64,000 bases of DNA from Catenulispora sp. MAP5-51 (GTDB lineage Bacteria; Actinomycetota; Actinomycetes; Streptomycetales; Catenulisporaceae). The stretch is taken from the NCBI RefSeq assembly GCF_041261205.1, contig NZ_JBGCCH010000016.1, positions 124,001 through 188,000 on the forward strand, written 5' to 3'. Each line of letters starts with the position of its first letter. The stretch's first letter is position 1. The notes below the pieces were generated by a model. That model searched no databases. It worked only from the letters and a program-made list of their open reading frames with translations, and was not told where the DNA came from. Positions 7,582 through 15,600 of this stretch are shown here, in pieces. Made by a program: the position numbers and the translations under genes.

Positions 7582-8919
7582 TCACTTGGCCGGCGGCGGC
7601 GTGTCGGACCCCTGCGAAGCCTCCGCGACCTCAGCCCGCGGCGCCCGCGGCGACCACGTCAGATCACGCCCGGCCCCGATGCCGATGACCGCTTGGACCC
7701 CGGCCAGCCCGGTCAGCAGCGTCAGCGGCACGACCCATCCGCCGGTGGTGCCGTGCAGCGCGCCGAGCAGCAGCGGACCGATCGCGGCGACCAGGTAGCC
7801 GACGGACTGGGCCATCGCGGCCAGCGCCGCGGCCTGCGGCCCCTCGGCGGCGCGCTGGCCCTGGAAGGTCAGGGCCAGCACCAGCGTCGCGCCGCTGCCC
7901 AGGCCCAACAGGACGCAGCTCACCACGGCCAGGCCCGGGGCCGCCGCGAGCAGCGCGAAACCGGCCGCGCTCAGGACCGAGGCGGTCGCGGCCAGCAGGC
8001 GCTGATCGACGCGGCGCCGGGTGAGCAGCGGCAGGGTGCTGCTGGCGACCAGCCCCACGGCCTGGAACAGGAACAGCTCCCACCCGGCGGCGGCCGCCGG
8101 AGTGCCGTGGTCGTGGACGATGCTGGGGAACCAGGCGATGGTGGCGTAGAAGCCGAAGGACTGCAGGCCCATGAACAGGCTGACCTGCCAGGCCAGCGCC
8201 GAGTGCCAGGGTCCGGCCGCTTTCGCCTTCCCCTTTGCCTTCCCCTTTGCCTTCTCCTTCGGAGCCGCCTTCGCGTCCGCCTTCGCCTGCGTCGTCGGCA
8301 TCGCCGCCGGCCGAGCCTCCCGGCGCAGATACGGCAGCCACGCGGGAAGGGCCAGCACCGCGAGCACCGCCCAGCAGCCCAGCGCGCTGCGCCAGCCGCC
8401 GGGCAGGACGTCGGCCAGCGGCACCGACACCCCGGAGGAGATCGCCGCGACCAGCCCCATCGCGGTCACGTAGACGCCGGTGACCTGCCCGATCCGCGAC
8501 CCGGGCACGTTGGCCCGCACCACCACCGGCAGCAGGACGTTGCCCGCGGCGATCGCGGCGGCGATGACGACGGTGCCGGTGAACAGCAACGCCGTCCCCG
8601 GCAGCGAGCGCACCACCAGACCGGCGGCCAGCAGCGGCAGCGACAGGGCCAGGACCCGCGGCGCCCCGTACCGGCGCGCGGCCCGGCCGGCCAGCGGGGA
8701 GGTGCCCGCGAAGGTCAGCAGCGGCAGCGTGACCAGCAGCCCGCCCCAGGTCTCGGACAGCCCGGTGGAGTGCTCGATGCTCGGCAGCAGCGGCCCGACG
8801 CCGGTCAGCCCCGCGCGCAGGTTCGCCGCGACGAGGATGATCGCGATCAGCAGCGAGGTGGTCAGCGTGGCCGGTCCGGGCGCCGTCCGGCCGCGGGCAG
8901 CCCTCTCCTCCACGCTCAT
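7582..8919 (-). CDS. MFS transporter, CynX/NimT-like
   Basis: About 445-residue major-facilitator exporter with 12 expected transmembrane segments; the family includes cyanate and 2-nitroimidazole transporters. The first segment is LTTSLLIAIILVAANLRAGL, and the early loop has the family-typical GVGPLLPSIEHSTGLS. The central cytoplasmic loop, where the two six-helix halves join, holds a Lys/Ala-rich insert built on KAKGKAKGKAKAA. ATG 8919 (MSVEER) is chosen because the hydrophobic core follows soon after; upstream ATG codons such as 8931 add residues with no Shine-Dalgarno support. It is divergent from the unknown gene at 8972. Substrate is unknown. Confidence 0.82.
   Translation of the reverse strand: MSVEERAARGRTAPGPATLTTSLLIAIILVAANLRAGLTGVGPLLPSIEHSTGLSETWGGLLVTLPLLTFAGTSPLAGRAARRYGAPRVLALSLPLLAAGLVVRSLPGTALLFTGTVVIAAAIAAGNVLLPVVVRANVPGSRIGQVTGVYVTAMGLVAAISSGVSVPLADVLPGGWRSALGCWAVLAVLALPAWLPYLRREARPAAMPTTQAKADAKAAPKEKAKGKAKGKAKAAGPWHSALAWQVSLFMGLQSFGFYATIAWFPSIVHDHGTPAAAAGWELFLFQAVGLVASSTLPLLTRRRVDQRLLAATASVLSAAGFALLAAAPGLAVVSCVLLGLGSGATLVLALTFQGQRAAEGPQAAALAAMAQSVGYLVAAIGPLLLGALHGTTGGWVVPLTLLTGLAGVQAVIGIGAGRDLTWSPRAPRAEVAEASQGSDTPPPAK
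8222..8257. repeat. 12-bp repeat in the MFS central loop
   Basis: Three near copies of TTTGCCTTCCCC on the plus strand, encoding Lys-Gly-Lys-Ala units in the MFS protein on the minus strand. It lies in frame, so unit gain or loss would lengthen the loop without a frameshift. Confidence 0.7.
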
Positions 8920-8971
8920 GCACGAGATCATATGTGCCGACTGTCGGCGCGAACCCTTAGCGTGGTCGGCC

Positions 8972-9616
8972 ATGGGACTGGGAATTTCGGTGGGGCTGCT
9001 CTGCGACCAGGCACGCAACGACCCCGAGGGCTACGCCCACCACCGCGAGGGCTTCGACCGCCTGACCCGCGCACTGGCGGCGGAGGGCATCACGTGGAGC
9101 GAGCCGGAGGTCATCCACAAGGCCGGCGACGAGCACGACTACTCGGCGGGCTTTCCGTACAGCTACTTGTCGCACATGCGGCGGACCTTCACCCTCGCCG
9201 AACTCGGCGAACCGGTGACACCCCGGGCCGCGATCAGCGACGAGGAGTATGAGCGCGACCAGGCGAAGGTCCAGGACGAGATGGTCATGTTCTCCTCCCA
9301 TCTGCTCTGCCATACCGACGACGAGGGCTACTACATCCCGGTCGACTTCTCCGACCCGCTGTTCCTGCCCGAAGAGGCACAGGTCGCGGGCGCCGGCATG
9401 GTCGGCTCCAGCCACCGGCTGCGGGCGGAGTTGGCCGGCTTCGCCACCTCGCTCGGGATCCGACTCGACGAGCAGGGCATGGTGTCCGCCGACGAGGCCG
9501 CCGCCATAGAGGCGGGCACCGATGAGCCGTTCACGGCGGAACGGTACGCGTGGCTGCACCTGTATCAGGCATGCCTGGCGAGCATCGGGAGCGGGCACGC
9601 GATCGTGTTCTGCTGA
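8972..9616 (+). CDS. Conserved-type hypothetical protein, function unknown
   Basis: 214 residues starting MGLGISVGLLCDQ. No signal peptide or membrane segment. The protein is acidic, with mixed alpha/beta character, and contains the sequences HKAGDEHDYSAGFPYSYLSH and DDEGYYIPVDFSDPLF, which may be surface or binding loops. I do not recognise the family. It lies 14 bp before the S1-domain gene in the same direction and may share its transcript. The start at 8972 is the first ATG after the divergent MFS promoter region; the Shine-Dalgarno is weak. Confidence 0.7.
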   Translation: MGLGISVGLLCDQARNDPEGYAHHREGFDRLTRALAAEGITWSEPEVIHKAGDEHDYSAGFPYSYLSHMRRTFTLAELGEPVTPRAAISDEEYERDQAKVQDEMVMFSSHLLCHTDDEGYYIPVDFSDPLFLPEEAQVAGAGMVGSSHRLRAELAGFATSLGIRLDEQGMVSADEAAAIEAGTDEPFTAERYAWLHLYQACLASIGSGHAIVFC

Positions 9617-9630
9617 GAGACTGCATCACG

Positions 9631-10176
9631 ATGGCTTATGAGCAGTCCGACCACCCCGAGCTGTGGACCTTCCTCGAAACCCTGCGACCCGGCGAGACCC
9701 TGACCGGCGCGGTCGCGGCGATCGAGCGCTTCGGCGTGTTCGTGGCCTTGGACGACGGCCCCGCGCACCCGACCTTCCCCGGCGTCGGCTTCATCACGAT
9801 CCCCGAACTCGCCTGGCAGCACTTCGACGCGGCCACGGACATCGTCGAGGTCGGCCAACGCGTGTCGTGCGAGTTCCTGCAGTTCGACACCTGGAACCTG
9901 GAGGCCCGCCTCTCGCTGCGCGCGATGCAGCCGGATCCTTTCCAGACCTTCGCCGACCGGGTATCCGTGGGCGCGGAGCTGACCGGGCAGGTCACCAAGG
10001 TGCTGCCGTTCGGCGTCTTCGTCCGGGTCGCCGAGGGCATCGAAGGGCTGCTGCGGCAGGCGGAGGCTGAGGTCGCGGTCGAGGTTGAGGTCGGAGCCGG
10101 CGTGACGGTTGTCGTCGCCTCCATAGACCGCGAGCGGCGCACGCTGGGACTCAGCAAAAGGGTGGCGGCACCTTGA
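9631..10176 (+). CDS. Protein with two S1 RNA-binding domains
   Basis: 181 residues containing two S1-like OB-fold units. The first spans about residues 20-90 (GETLTGAVAAIERFGVFVAL) and the second about 110-178 (GAELTGQVTKVLPFGVFVRV, with EGLL and the closing stretch RRTLGLSKR). S1 folds bind single-stranded RNA, so a role on mRNA or the ribosome is likely, but no catalytic domain is present. The second domain ends with an Ala/Val/Glu-rich repeat (AEVAVEVEVGAG). The ATG at 9631 has a weak Shine-Dalgarno and lies 14 bp after the preceding stop. A hairpin overlaps its stop codon. Confidence 0.82.
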   Translation: MAYEQSDHPELWTFLETLRPGETLTGAVAAIERFGVFVALDDGPAHPTFPGVGFITIPELAWQHFDAATDIVEVGQRVSCEFLQFDTWNLEARLSLRAMQPDPFQTFADRVSVGAELTGQVTKVLPFGVFVRVAEGIEGLLRQAEAEVAVEVEVGAGVTVVVASIDRERRTLGLSKRVAAP

Positions 10177-10186
10177 CCGCCACCCT
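10159..10186. terminator. Hairpin overlapping the S1-protein stop codon
   Basis: Perfect 10-bp inverted repeat AGGGTGGCGG / CCGCCACCCT with an 8-nt loop containing the TGA stop. It lies between the convergent S1-domain and DUF3068 genes and probably terminates in both directions. Confidence 0.7.
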
Positions 10187-10204
10187 CGTCCACGAAACCC
10201 ACCC

Positions 10205-11293
10205 CTACGGGTGCGTGGCCTCCGGCCCCGGTCCCGCCGCGGGCCCCGGGCCCGCGGTCGGCGCCGGCGGCACCGTCGGGCCGCGGCGGCGGCCGCGCCA
10301 GAACAGGAAGGCGGTCAGGGCCAGGAGGACCACGCCGAGGACCAGCAGGATGATCGGGATGTAGACGCCGAGCCAGCTGATGACGTTGCTGCCGTTGCTC
10401 GCGTCGTCGGCGGCCTGCTTCTGGCTGGCCGGGGTGGTCTCGTAGGTGGCGGCGACCGCGGGGATCAGGGGGACCAGGGTGCCGGTGGGCAGGGCGATCG
10501 CGGCGATGCGCTGCTGGTTGCGCTGGACGTCGATGACCAGGCCGGTGTCGGGGTCGACCCAGAAGGTGGAGTCGTCCTGGAAGGTGTAGGCCATCGGGAC
10601 CTCGGCCGGGAGCGTGGGCAGGAGCTGCGCCAGCTGCGCGGCCTGGGCCGCGGGGAGGTTGCCGGCGGTGGCGAGCAGCTTGAGGAGGCTGCCGGGCAGC
10701 TGCTTGGGCAGTGCGGCCAGGATCTGCGAGTCCACGATCTTCGTCGGGGCGACCTTCGCCTCGTAGACGTAGGTCGTGATGCCCTGCTTCTGCTCCGAGC
10801 GCAGGTAGGTCAGCGGGGTCGTGGTCTGCGTCTCCGGAGTCCAGCCCTCGTAGTTCTTCTTCTGGGCGCCGAAGGGCCAGCTGACGGTCAGGCCCTTGGC
10901 CGGGATCACGTTCCAGCTGCTGGGGTGGCTGGTGACCGCCTCCAGCGACTTGCGGTCGACCGCGTACTGCCACTTGGTCTGCTCGACCTTGGCGCCGGCG
11001 GCCTCGGTCGTGCGGGAGTCGCTGACCAGGGCCGTGTTGCCGGAGGTCGACTCGACCTTCACGTCCTGGGCGACGGTCATCGGCACCTTCTGCTTGATCG
11101 CGCCCAGCAGGTTGCCGGCGGCCAGCGCCTGGGGATCGAGCAGGGTCTCGAACGTCCCGGCGTAGTTGCGGGAGATGTTCTTGTCCGAGGGAACCCGGGC
11201 GACGTAGCTCGGGGTGATCCACCAGGCCATCAGCGCGGCGGCGACGAGAGAGAGCACGCCCACAACGGCGCACGCGATGCGTGTCTTGGTCAC
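10205..11293 (-). CDS. DUF3068 (PorA-like) membrane-anchored protein
   Basis: About 362 residues with an N-terminal signal-anchor (IACAVVGVLSLVAAALMAWW), a large extracytoplasmic domain and a C-terminal transmembrane helix (IIIL-type, IPIILLVLGVVLLALTAFLF) followed by a basic Arg-rich tail. This is the architecture of actinobacterial DUF3068 proteins, grouped with PorA-type envelope proteins; the biochemical role is not established. GTG 11293 starts just before the hydrophobic segment; a TTG at 11353, five bases from the livF-like stop, would add 20 residues. It may be the last gene of the Liv-type operon or stand alone. Confidence 0.72.
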   Translation of the reverse strand: MTKTRIACAVVGVLSLVAAALMAWWITPSYVARVPSDKNISRNYAGTFETLLDPQALAAGNLLGAIKQKVPMTVAQDVKVESTSGNTALVSDSRTTEAAGAKVEQTKWQYAVDRKSLEAVTSHPSSWNVIPAKGLTVSWPFGAQKKNYEGWTPETQTTTPLTYLRSEQKQGITTYVYEAKVAPTKIVDSQILAALPKQLPGSLLKLLATAGNLPAAQAAQLAQLLPTLPAEVPMAYTFQDDSTFWVDPDTGLVIDVQRNQQRIAAIALPTGTLVPLIPAVAATYETTPASQKQAADDASNGSNVISWLGVYIPIILLVLGVVLLALTAFLFWRGRRRGPTVPPAPTAGPGPAAGPGPEATHP

Positions 11294-11357
11294 AGCGTCA
11301 GTGTCCGAGGATGGACGGTCGAAGGCCAGCTGGACGATGCTAACGAGTGACAAAGGT

Positions 11358-12014
11358 TCACTCGGACAGCGGCAACTCCCCCGGTTCGCCGCTGAAGGCG
11401 ACGCGTCCGCGGTGCAGCACGTGTACGACCCCTGCGGCGCCGAGCGTGGCGGGCAGCGTCTGCGCGGCCAGGACCACGGTCCGGCCCTCGGCGGCGATCT
11501 CCAGCAGCCGGCGGTGCAGGCGCGCCACGACCGCCGGGGCCAGGCCGCGGTCGGGCTCGTCGAGCACCAGCAGGCGGGGACGGCGGAGCAGGGCCCGGCA
11601 CAGCGCGACCAGCTGCTGCTGGCCGCCGGACAGGGTCTCGGCGCGCCGGTCGAACAGCGGCGGCAGCTCAGGGAACGTCTGAGCGACCTCTGCGTCGGTG
11701 CGTGCGGCGGACCCCAGGTTCTCGGCCACGGTCAGCGAGCCGAACACCGCGTGCTCGGACGGGACGAACGCCATGCCCTCCCGTGCACGACGGTACGCGG
11801 GCAGGGTGCTGACATCGCGCCCCTGCCACAGGCAACGGCCGGAGGACAGGGGGACGGCCCCGGCCAGGGCACGCAGCGCGGTGGTGCGCCCCGCGCCGTT
11901 GCGGCCGATGAGGACGCTGACGTACCCGGCCGGAAAGGCCAAGTCCACACCGTGCAGCGCCTCCAGCGGGCCGTAGCGGACCCGGGCGCCGCGCAACTCG
12001 GCCTCGACGGTCAT
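11358..12014 (-). CDS. Branched-chain amino acid-type ABC ATPase (LivF-like), altered Walker A
   Basis: 218-residue ATP-binding subunit of a Liv-type importer. Visible: Walker A IGRNGAGRTT, signature LSGGQQQLVALCRALL, Walker B RLLVLDEPDRGLAP. The Walker A lysine is replaced by arginine (codon CGC), which in most ABC ATPases severely reduces hydrolysis. The switch region is also atypical (LAAQTLPATL instead of the usual VEQN). It lies 25 bp after the livG-like gene. Either this is a catalytically weak half working with an active LivG, or the transporter is degenerating. Confidence 0.85.
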   Translation of the reverse strand: MTVEAELRGARVRYGPLEALHGVDLAFPAGYVSVLIGRNGAGRTTALRALAGAVPLSSGRCLWQGRDVSTLPAYRRAREGMAFVPSEHAVFGSLTVAENLGSAARTDAEVAQTFPELPPLFDRRAETLSGGQQQLVALCRALLRRPRLLVLDEPDRGLAPAVVARLHRRLLEIAAEGRTVVLAAQTLPATLGAAGVVHVLHRGRVAFSGEPGELPLSE

Positions 12015-12039
12015 CGGCTCAACCGCCCCACCACGCCGC

Positions 12040-12792
12040 TCACACCTGCCCCCACAGCACGCCGACCTCCGGATCGGCGAGCACCGCCGCCGCCGGACCC
12101 CGCGCGACCACCCGGCCGGCCGCCATCACGCAGACCGTGTCGGCCAGTTCGGCGACCAGGTCGACGTCGTGTTCGACCAGCAGCAGCGCCATGCCCTCGC
12201 CGCTGAGCGTGCGCAGCGCCGCGGCCAGGCGGGCGGCCTCGGCCGCGTCCAGTCCGGCGGCGGGCTCGTCCAGCAGCAGCACGCGCGGCGCCCCGGCCAG
12301 TGCGCGGGCCAGCTCGACCATGCGCAGGGTGCCGGTCGGCAGGTCGGAGACCGGGTGGTCGCGCAGTGCCGACAGACCCGCGAGGTACAGGGCCCGGTCG
12401 GTGGCCAGCGCCGTCGCCTCCTGGGCCGAGTCCGGCAGGCCGACCAGCCCGCGCAGGGTGGCGCCGGGGCGGGCATCGGCGCCGACGCGGACGTTCTCGG
12501 CCACGGTCAGGCCGGGGAAGATCGAGAGCTGCTGGAAGGTGCGGGCCAGGCCGAGCCGGGCGCGGCGGTAGTCCGGGAGGCGGGTGATGTCGCGGCCGCC
12601 GAGCAGGACGCGGCCCGCGTCGGGACGCAGCGTGCCGGACAGGCAGTCGAACAGGGTGCTCTTGCCCGCGCCGTTCGGGCCGACCAGCGCGGTGATGCGG
12701 CCGGGCGGGACGGACAGGTCGACGCCGTCCACGGCCACGACGCCGCCGAAGCGTCGGACCACGCCGCGCGCGGTGAGCCGGACTGTTTTCAT
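12040..12792 (-). CDS. Branched-chain amino acid-type ABC ATPase (LivG-like)
   Basis: 250-residue ATPase. Walker A GPNGAGKSTLFDCLSG is intact, Walker B is [13 protein letters not shown], and the switch histidine is in LLVEHDVDLV. The signature region reads LPTGTLRMVELARAL rather than LSGGQ, a variant form. The ATG at 12792 overlaps the stop of the fused permease (ATGA). It partners the adjacent LivF-like protein and the LivH-LivM fusion. Substrate may be an amino acid, amide or urea; this cannot be told from the ATPase. Confidence 0.87.
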   Translation of the reverse strand: MKTVRLTARGVVRRFGGVVAVDGVDLSVPPGRITALVGPNGAGKSTLFDCLSGTLRPDAGRVLLGGRDITRLPDYRRARLGLARTFQQLSIFPGLTVAENVRVGADARPGATLRGLVGLPDSAQEATALATDRALYLAGLSALRDHPVSDLPTGTLRMVELARALAGAPRVLLLDEPAAGLDAAEAARLAAALRTLSGEGMALLLVEHDVDLVAELADTVCVMAAGRVVARGPAAAVLADPEVGVLWGQV

Positions 12793-14840
12793 GATCGCGC
12801 CCGGCCGGGGGCTTCGCGCCGGGCAATACGGGCTCGGACTCGCTGCCCGAGCGGGCTGAGCTGTGCCTGGGACGACCGCGGCGCTCGGGCTGCTCGGGAC
12901 ACTCGGGGCGGCGGCAGCGAGCTGCCGGCGCCAGTGCCAACACCAGTGCCAACACCGGTGCCAACACCGGCGCCAACACCGGCGCCGAGACCCGCTACCC
13001 ACCCCGCCAATCCGCCGGGCAGCCGGCCGATCGCCACCGCCAGGGCGCCGACCACGACCGTCGAGAGCCCCGCCGTGGTGCCGGCGTCCAGGCCGACCAG
13101 CAGCGCCGCCGCCAGGACCGCGCCGAGCGCGCTGTCCGCGCCGGCCACGACCACCGCCGCGAACCAGAGCAGGCCCTGTAAGGGGTCGAAGGTCGCGGCG
13201 TTGAACGCGCGGCCGCCCAGGCCCATCAGGCCGCCGCCGAGCGCCGCGAGTCCGGCGCCGGTCAGGAAGGCGAACACCTTGAGCCAGGGCACGTTCAAGC
13301 CCGCCGCCGACGCCCCGGCCTCGTGGTCGCGCAGCGCGGTCAGGGCCCGGCCCAGGCGCCGGCGGTGCAGGTTGCGCACGATCACGACGCCGAGGGCGAG
13401 CAGCGCCAGTTCGGCGGCGTAGAAGGCGCGGTCGTCGGCGAGGAAGCCGGGGCGGTCCAGGGTCAGGCCGGTGGTGGCGTACGGCTGGTCGAAGACGAAG
13501 CGGCTCATGGCGGTGCCGACGGCGAACGTCACGAGCGCCAGCGCCAGCCCGCGGCGGCGGATCGCGGGCCAGCCGGTGAGCAGGCCCAGCGGGATCGTCA
13601 CCAGCACCGCGCACAGCAGCGCCGGGACCGCGGGCATCGCCGTGACGCCGGGGACCTTGCCGGAGATGAAGAGCCCTGTGCCGAGCGCGCCCATCCCGGC
13701 GTAACCGGCCTGCCCGAGCGAGACCTGGCCGCCGTACCCGGTCACCACCACGACCGAGAGCAGCACCAGCGCCAGCGCCGGGACCTGCAGCGCGCTGCGC
13801 AGGTCGGCGCCGCGGAAGCCGAGCGGCATGAGCAGCAGGACGGTGCAGGCCATCGCGGCGACCGCCGCGCGTTCGGGGGCGCCCCGGCCGGCGGCGGCGG
13901 CGCGCGCCGGCGGGGCCTGCGAGCCGGTGCCCAGCCGGCCCGGCAGCAGCGCCACGACCAGCAGCGCGATCACGAACAGGTTCGACTGCACGGCCTGGAC
14001 CAGCGGCAGGACCTGGCCGCCGGGCCGCAGCCGGGTCAGCTCACTGCCGATGACGCCCAGCCCGAGGCCCACCGCCACGGCCACCCCGACGCTGCGCAGC
14101 CGCCCCGCGACCGCCACCGCCATGGTCTCCATGACCAGCAGCGACAGGCCGTAGGGATCGAGCAGCAGGTTCGGCGCGAGCAGCACCCCGACCAGCCCGG
14201 CGATGAAGGAGCCGAAGGCCCACCCGATCGCCGACACCCGGCCGGCGTTCACCCCGGACAGGCCGGCCAGCGCGCGATCGTCGACGACCGCCCGCAGCCG
14301 CAGCCCGAAGGGCGTGAAGCGGGTGACGAGCGCGACCAGCACGCTGAGCGCGAGCACGACCCCGAGCTGCACGGCGGTGTCCAGGCGCACGGGATGGCCC
14401 CCGGGCAGCGTGAAGGGCGTGCTGGGGACGAGCGCGGGCGCGTCGGCGTAGGGACCGGTGCCCCAGATGAGCACGACGGCACCGGTCAGCAGGATGAAGA
14501 CACCGATGGTGGCGACCATGGTCTCGGCGGGCCCGGCCCCCCGGCGCTGAAGCGGACGGAAGATCCCGAGCTCGAGCACCACCCCGAGCGCCGGCGCCAC
14601 GACCAGCAGGCACAGGACGGCGGCCGGCCACACCGGCCAGTGCCAGACCACGACCAGCTCGCGCAGCAGGTACGCGATGATCATGGCCTGCGCGCCCTGC
14701 GCGAGGTTGAGCACACCGGTGGCCCGGTAGGTGACGACCAGGCCGATCCCGCTGAGCGCGGCGGCGCTGCCGACGGCCAGGCCGGCGATGGCCAGGTCGA
14801 TGGTGAGGCTGAGGGAGGGGGCTTCGGCCAGGAGGGGCAT
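12789..14840 (-). CDS. Fused LivH-LivM permease
   Basis: 683-residue double permease. The N-terminal half (about residues 1-300) is LivH-like (GIGLVVTYRATGVLNLAQGA); the C-terminal half (about 330-620) is LivM-like (GYGGQVSLGQAGYAGMGALG). In most systems these are two polypeptides. After the last membrane helix comes a Gly/Ala/Val/Thr-rich tail made from a 12-bp repeat, then a Pro/Ser/Arg-rich end. The ATG at 14840 overlaps the stop of the upstream membrane gene (TGATG), and the end overlaps livG. The fusion would force 1:1 assembly of the two permease halves. Confidence 0.87.
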   Translation of the reverse strand: MPLLAEAPSLSLTIDLAIAGLAVGSAAALSGIGLVVTYRATGVLNLAQGAQAMIIAYLLRELVVVWHWPVWPAAVLCLLVVAPALGVVLELGIFRPLQRRGAGPAETMVATIGVFILLTGAVVLIWGTGPYADAPALVPSTPFTLPGGHPVRLDTAVQLGVVLALSVLVALVTRFTPFGLRLRAVVDDRALAGLSGVNAGRVSAIGWAFGSFIAGLVGVLLAPNLLLDPYGLSLLVMETMAVAVAGRLRSVGVAVAVGLGLGVIGSELTRLRPGGQVLPLVQAVQSNLFVIALLVVALLPGRLGTGSQAPPARAAAAGRGAPERAAVAAMACTVLLLMPLGFRGADLRSALQVPALALVLLSVVVVTGYGGQVSLGQAGYAGMGALGTGLFISGKVPGVTAMPAVPALLCAVLVTIPLGLLTGWPAIRRRGLALALVTFAVGTAMSRFVFDQPYATTGLTLDRPGFLADDRAFYAAELALLALGVVIVRNLHRRRLGRALTALRDHEAGASAAGLNVPWLKVFAFLTGAGLAALGGGLMGLGGRAFNAATFDPLQGLLWFAAVVVAGADSALGAVLAAALLVGLDAGTTAGLSTVVVGALAVAIGRLPGGLAGWVAGLGAGVGAGVGTGVGTGVGTGAGSSLPPPRVSRAARAPRSSQAQLSPLGQRVRARIARREAPGRARS
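12929..12988. repeat. 12-bp tandem repeat in the permease tail
   Basis: About five near-identical copies of CCAACACCGGTG (plus strand), encoding Gly-Val-Gly-Thr/Ala units beyond the last transmembrane helix of the LivH-LivM fusion. In-frame, so copy number can vary harmlessly. Confidence 0.8.
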
Positions 14841-15496
14841 CAGGGGCCTGGCGGGGTGGGGCCGGAGCGGGGGTCGGGGGCGGGGTCGGCGTCGCGGTCG
14901 GGGTCGGCGTCGCGGTCGGGGGCAGGCGCGGGACCGGAGTCAGGGTCCGGATGGCCGGAGCCGCCGCCCGGCTGATCAGGGCCGGAACCACCCTCCATCG
15001 CCACCACCCCCGGCGGCTCGCACACCGGGCACGGCGTCAGCGAGCGCTCGGTGATCGTCCCCGCGTCGACCACCTCCGCGTTCGGCTTGTCCGCGACCAG
15101 CGGGCAGTCCCGCCGGTGATACAGCGTGCCGCCGGGGACCGCGAGCAGTGCCTCGGCATCGGCATCGGCACGCGGCATGGTGCGGGTCGCGTCGCCACCG
15201 GTCTCGGCGTCCGTCACCAGCAGGCCGTAGAGCGTCTCGATGCGTTCGTCGGCCGCCTCGGTGCGGCGGGCCGGCCGGGCGGCGATCAGGAATGCGCCGG
15301 CCACGATCAGCGCTGCGCCCGGAATGGTGGCCGAGGCCAGGTAGGGGAGCTGTTGTTCGATCACGCTCTCGCCGGAGATGCCGTACCAGCCCAGGACGCA
15401 CAGCACCGCGCCGGCCGCCACCACGAACCAGCCGGACCATTCGCGGATCGCGCGCGCCAGCACGGTTGTCGCCGCTGGGTGTGGCATCCGAGCCAT
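14840..15496 (-). CDS. Small membrane protein with cysteine motifs, unknown function
   Basis: 218 residues with two transmembrane helices (GWFVVAAGAVLCVLGWYGI and IPGAALIVAGAFLIAA) and a soluble C-terminal part. That part holds YHRRDCPLVA and, further on, TPCPVCEPPG, which together look like a small metal- or thiol-binding site; similar layouts occur in uncharacterised actinobacterial proteins. The C-terminus is a low-complexity Asp/Pro/Arg tail from an 18-bp repeat. It is the first gene of the minus-strand Liv-type operon and overlaps the permease start by one base. It is possibly an accessory protein of the transporter. Confidence 0.72.
   Translation of the reverse strand: MARMPHPAATTVLARAIREWSGWFVVAAGAVLCVLGWYGISGESVIEQQLPYLASATIPGAALIVAGAFLIAARPARRTEAADERIETLYGLLVTDAETGGDATRTMPRADADAEALLAVPGGTLYHRRDCPLVADKPNAEVVDAGTITERSLTPCPVCEPPGVVAMEGGSGPDQPGGGSGHPDPDSGPAPAPDRDADPDRDADPAPDPRSGPTPPGP
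14882..14917. repeat. 18-bp direct repeat
   Basis: Two exact copies of GGGGTCGGCGTCGCGGTC, encoding Asp-Arg-Asp-Ala-Asp-Pro units at the C-terminus of the membrane protein on the minus strand. Confidence 0.75.
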
Positions 15497-15502
15497 GGCG
15501 GG

Positions 15503-15531
15503 TTTCTACCGCTTGTGTTGCGGTTTATACA
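15503..15531 (+). promoter_or_regulatory. Possible promoter for the lipoprotein/binding-protein genes
   Basis: An AT-rich island in an otherwise GC-rich stretch contains TATACA at 15526-15531, with TTTCTA 17 bp upstream as a poor -35. It lies between divergent genes and precedes the lipoprotein start by about 70 bp. Weak match; listed for completeness. Confidence 0.3.
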
Positions 15532-15600
15532 TAAAAGGACATGCTGAGGGTGCACCGGAGTCCCTTCCAGCGCAGCGGAGACAGAGAGAAGGCCATGTCG

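Noticed and set aside
12929-12988. CRISPR-like or mobile-element repeat
   Set aside because: In-frame 12-bp protein-coding repeat with no spacers or terminal inverted repeats.
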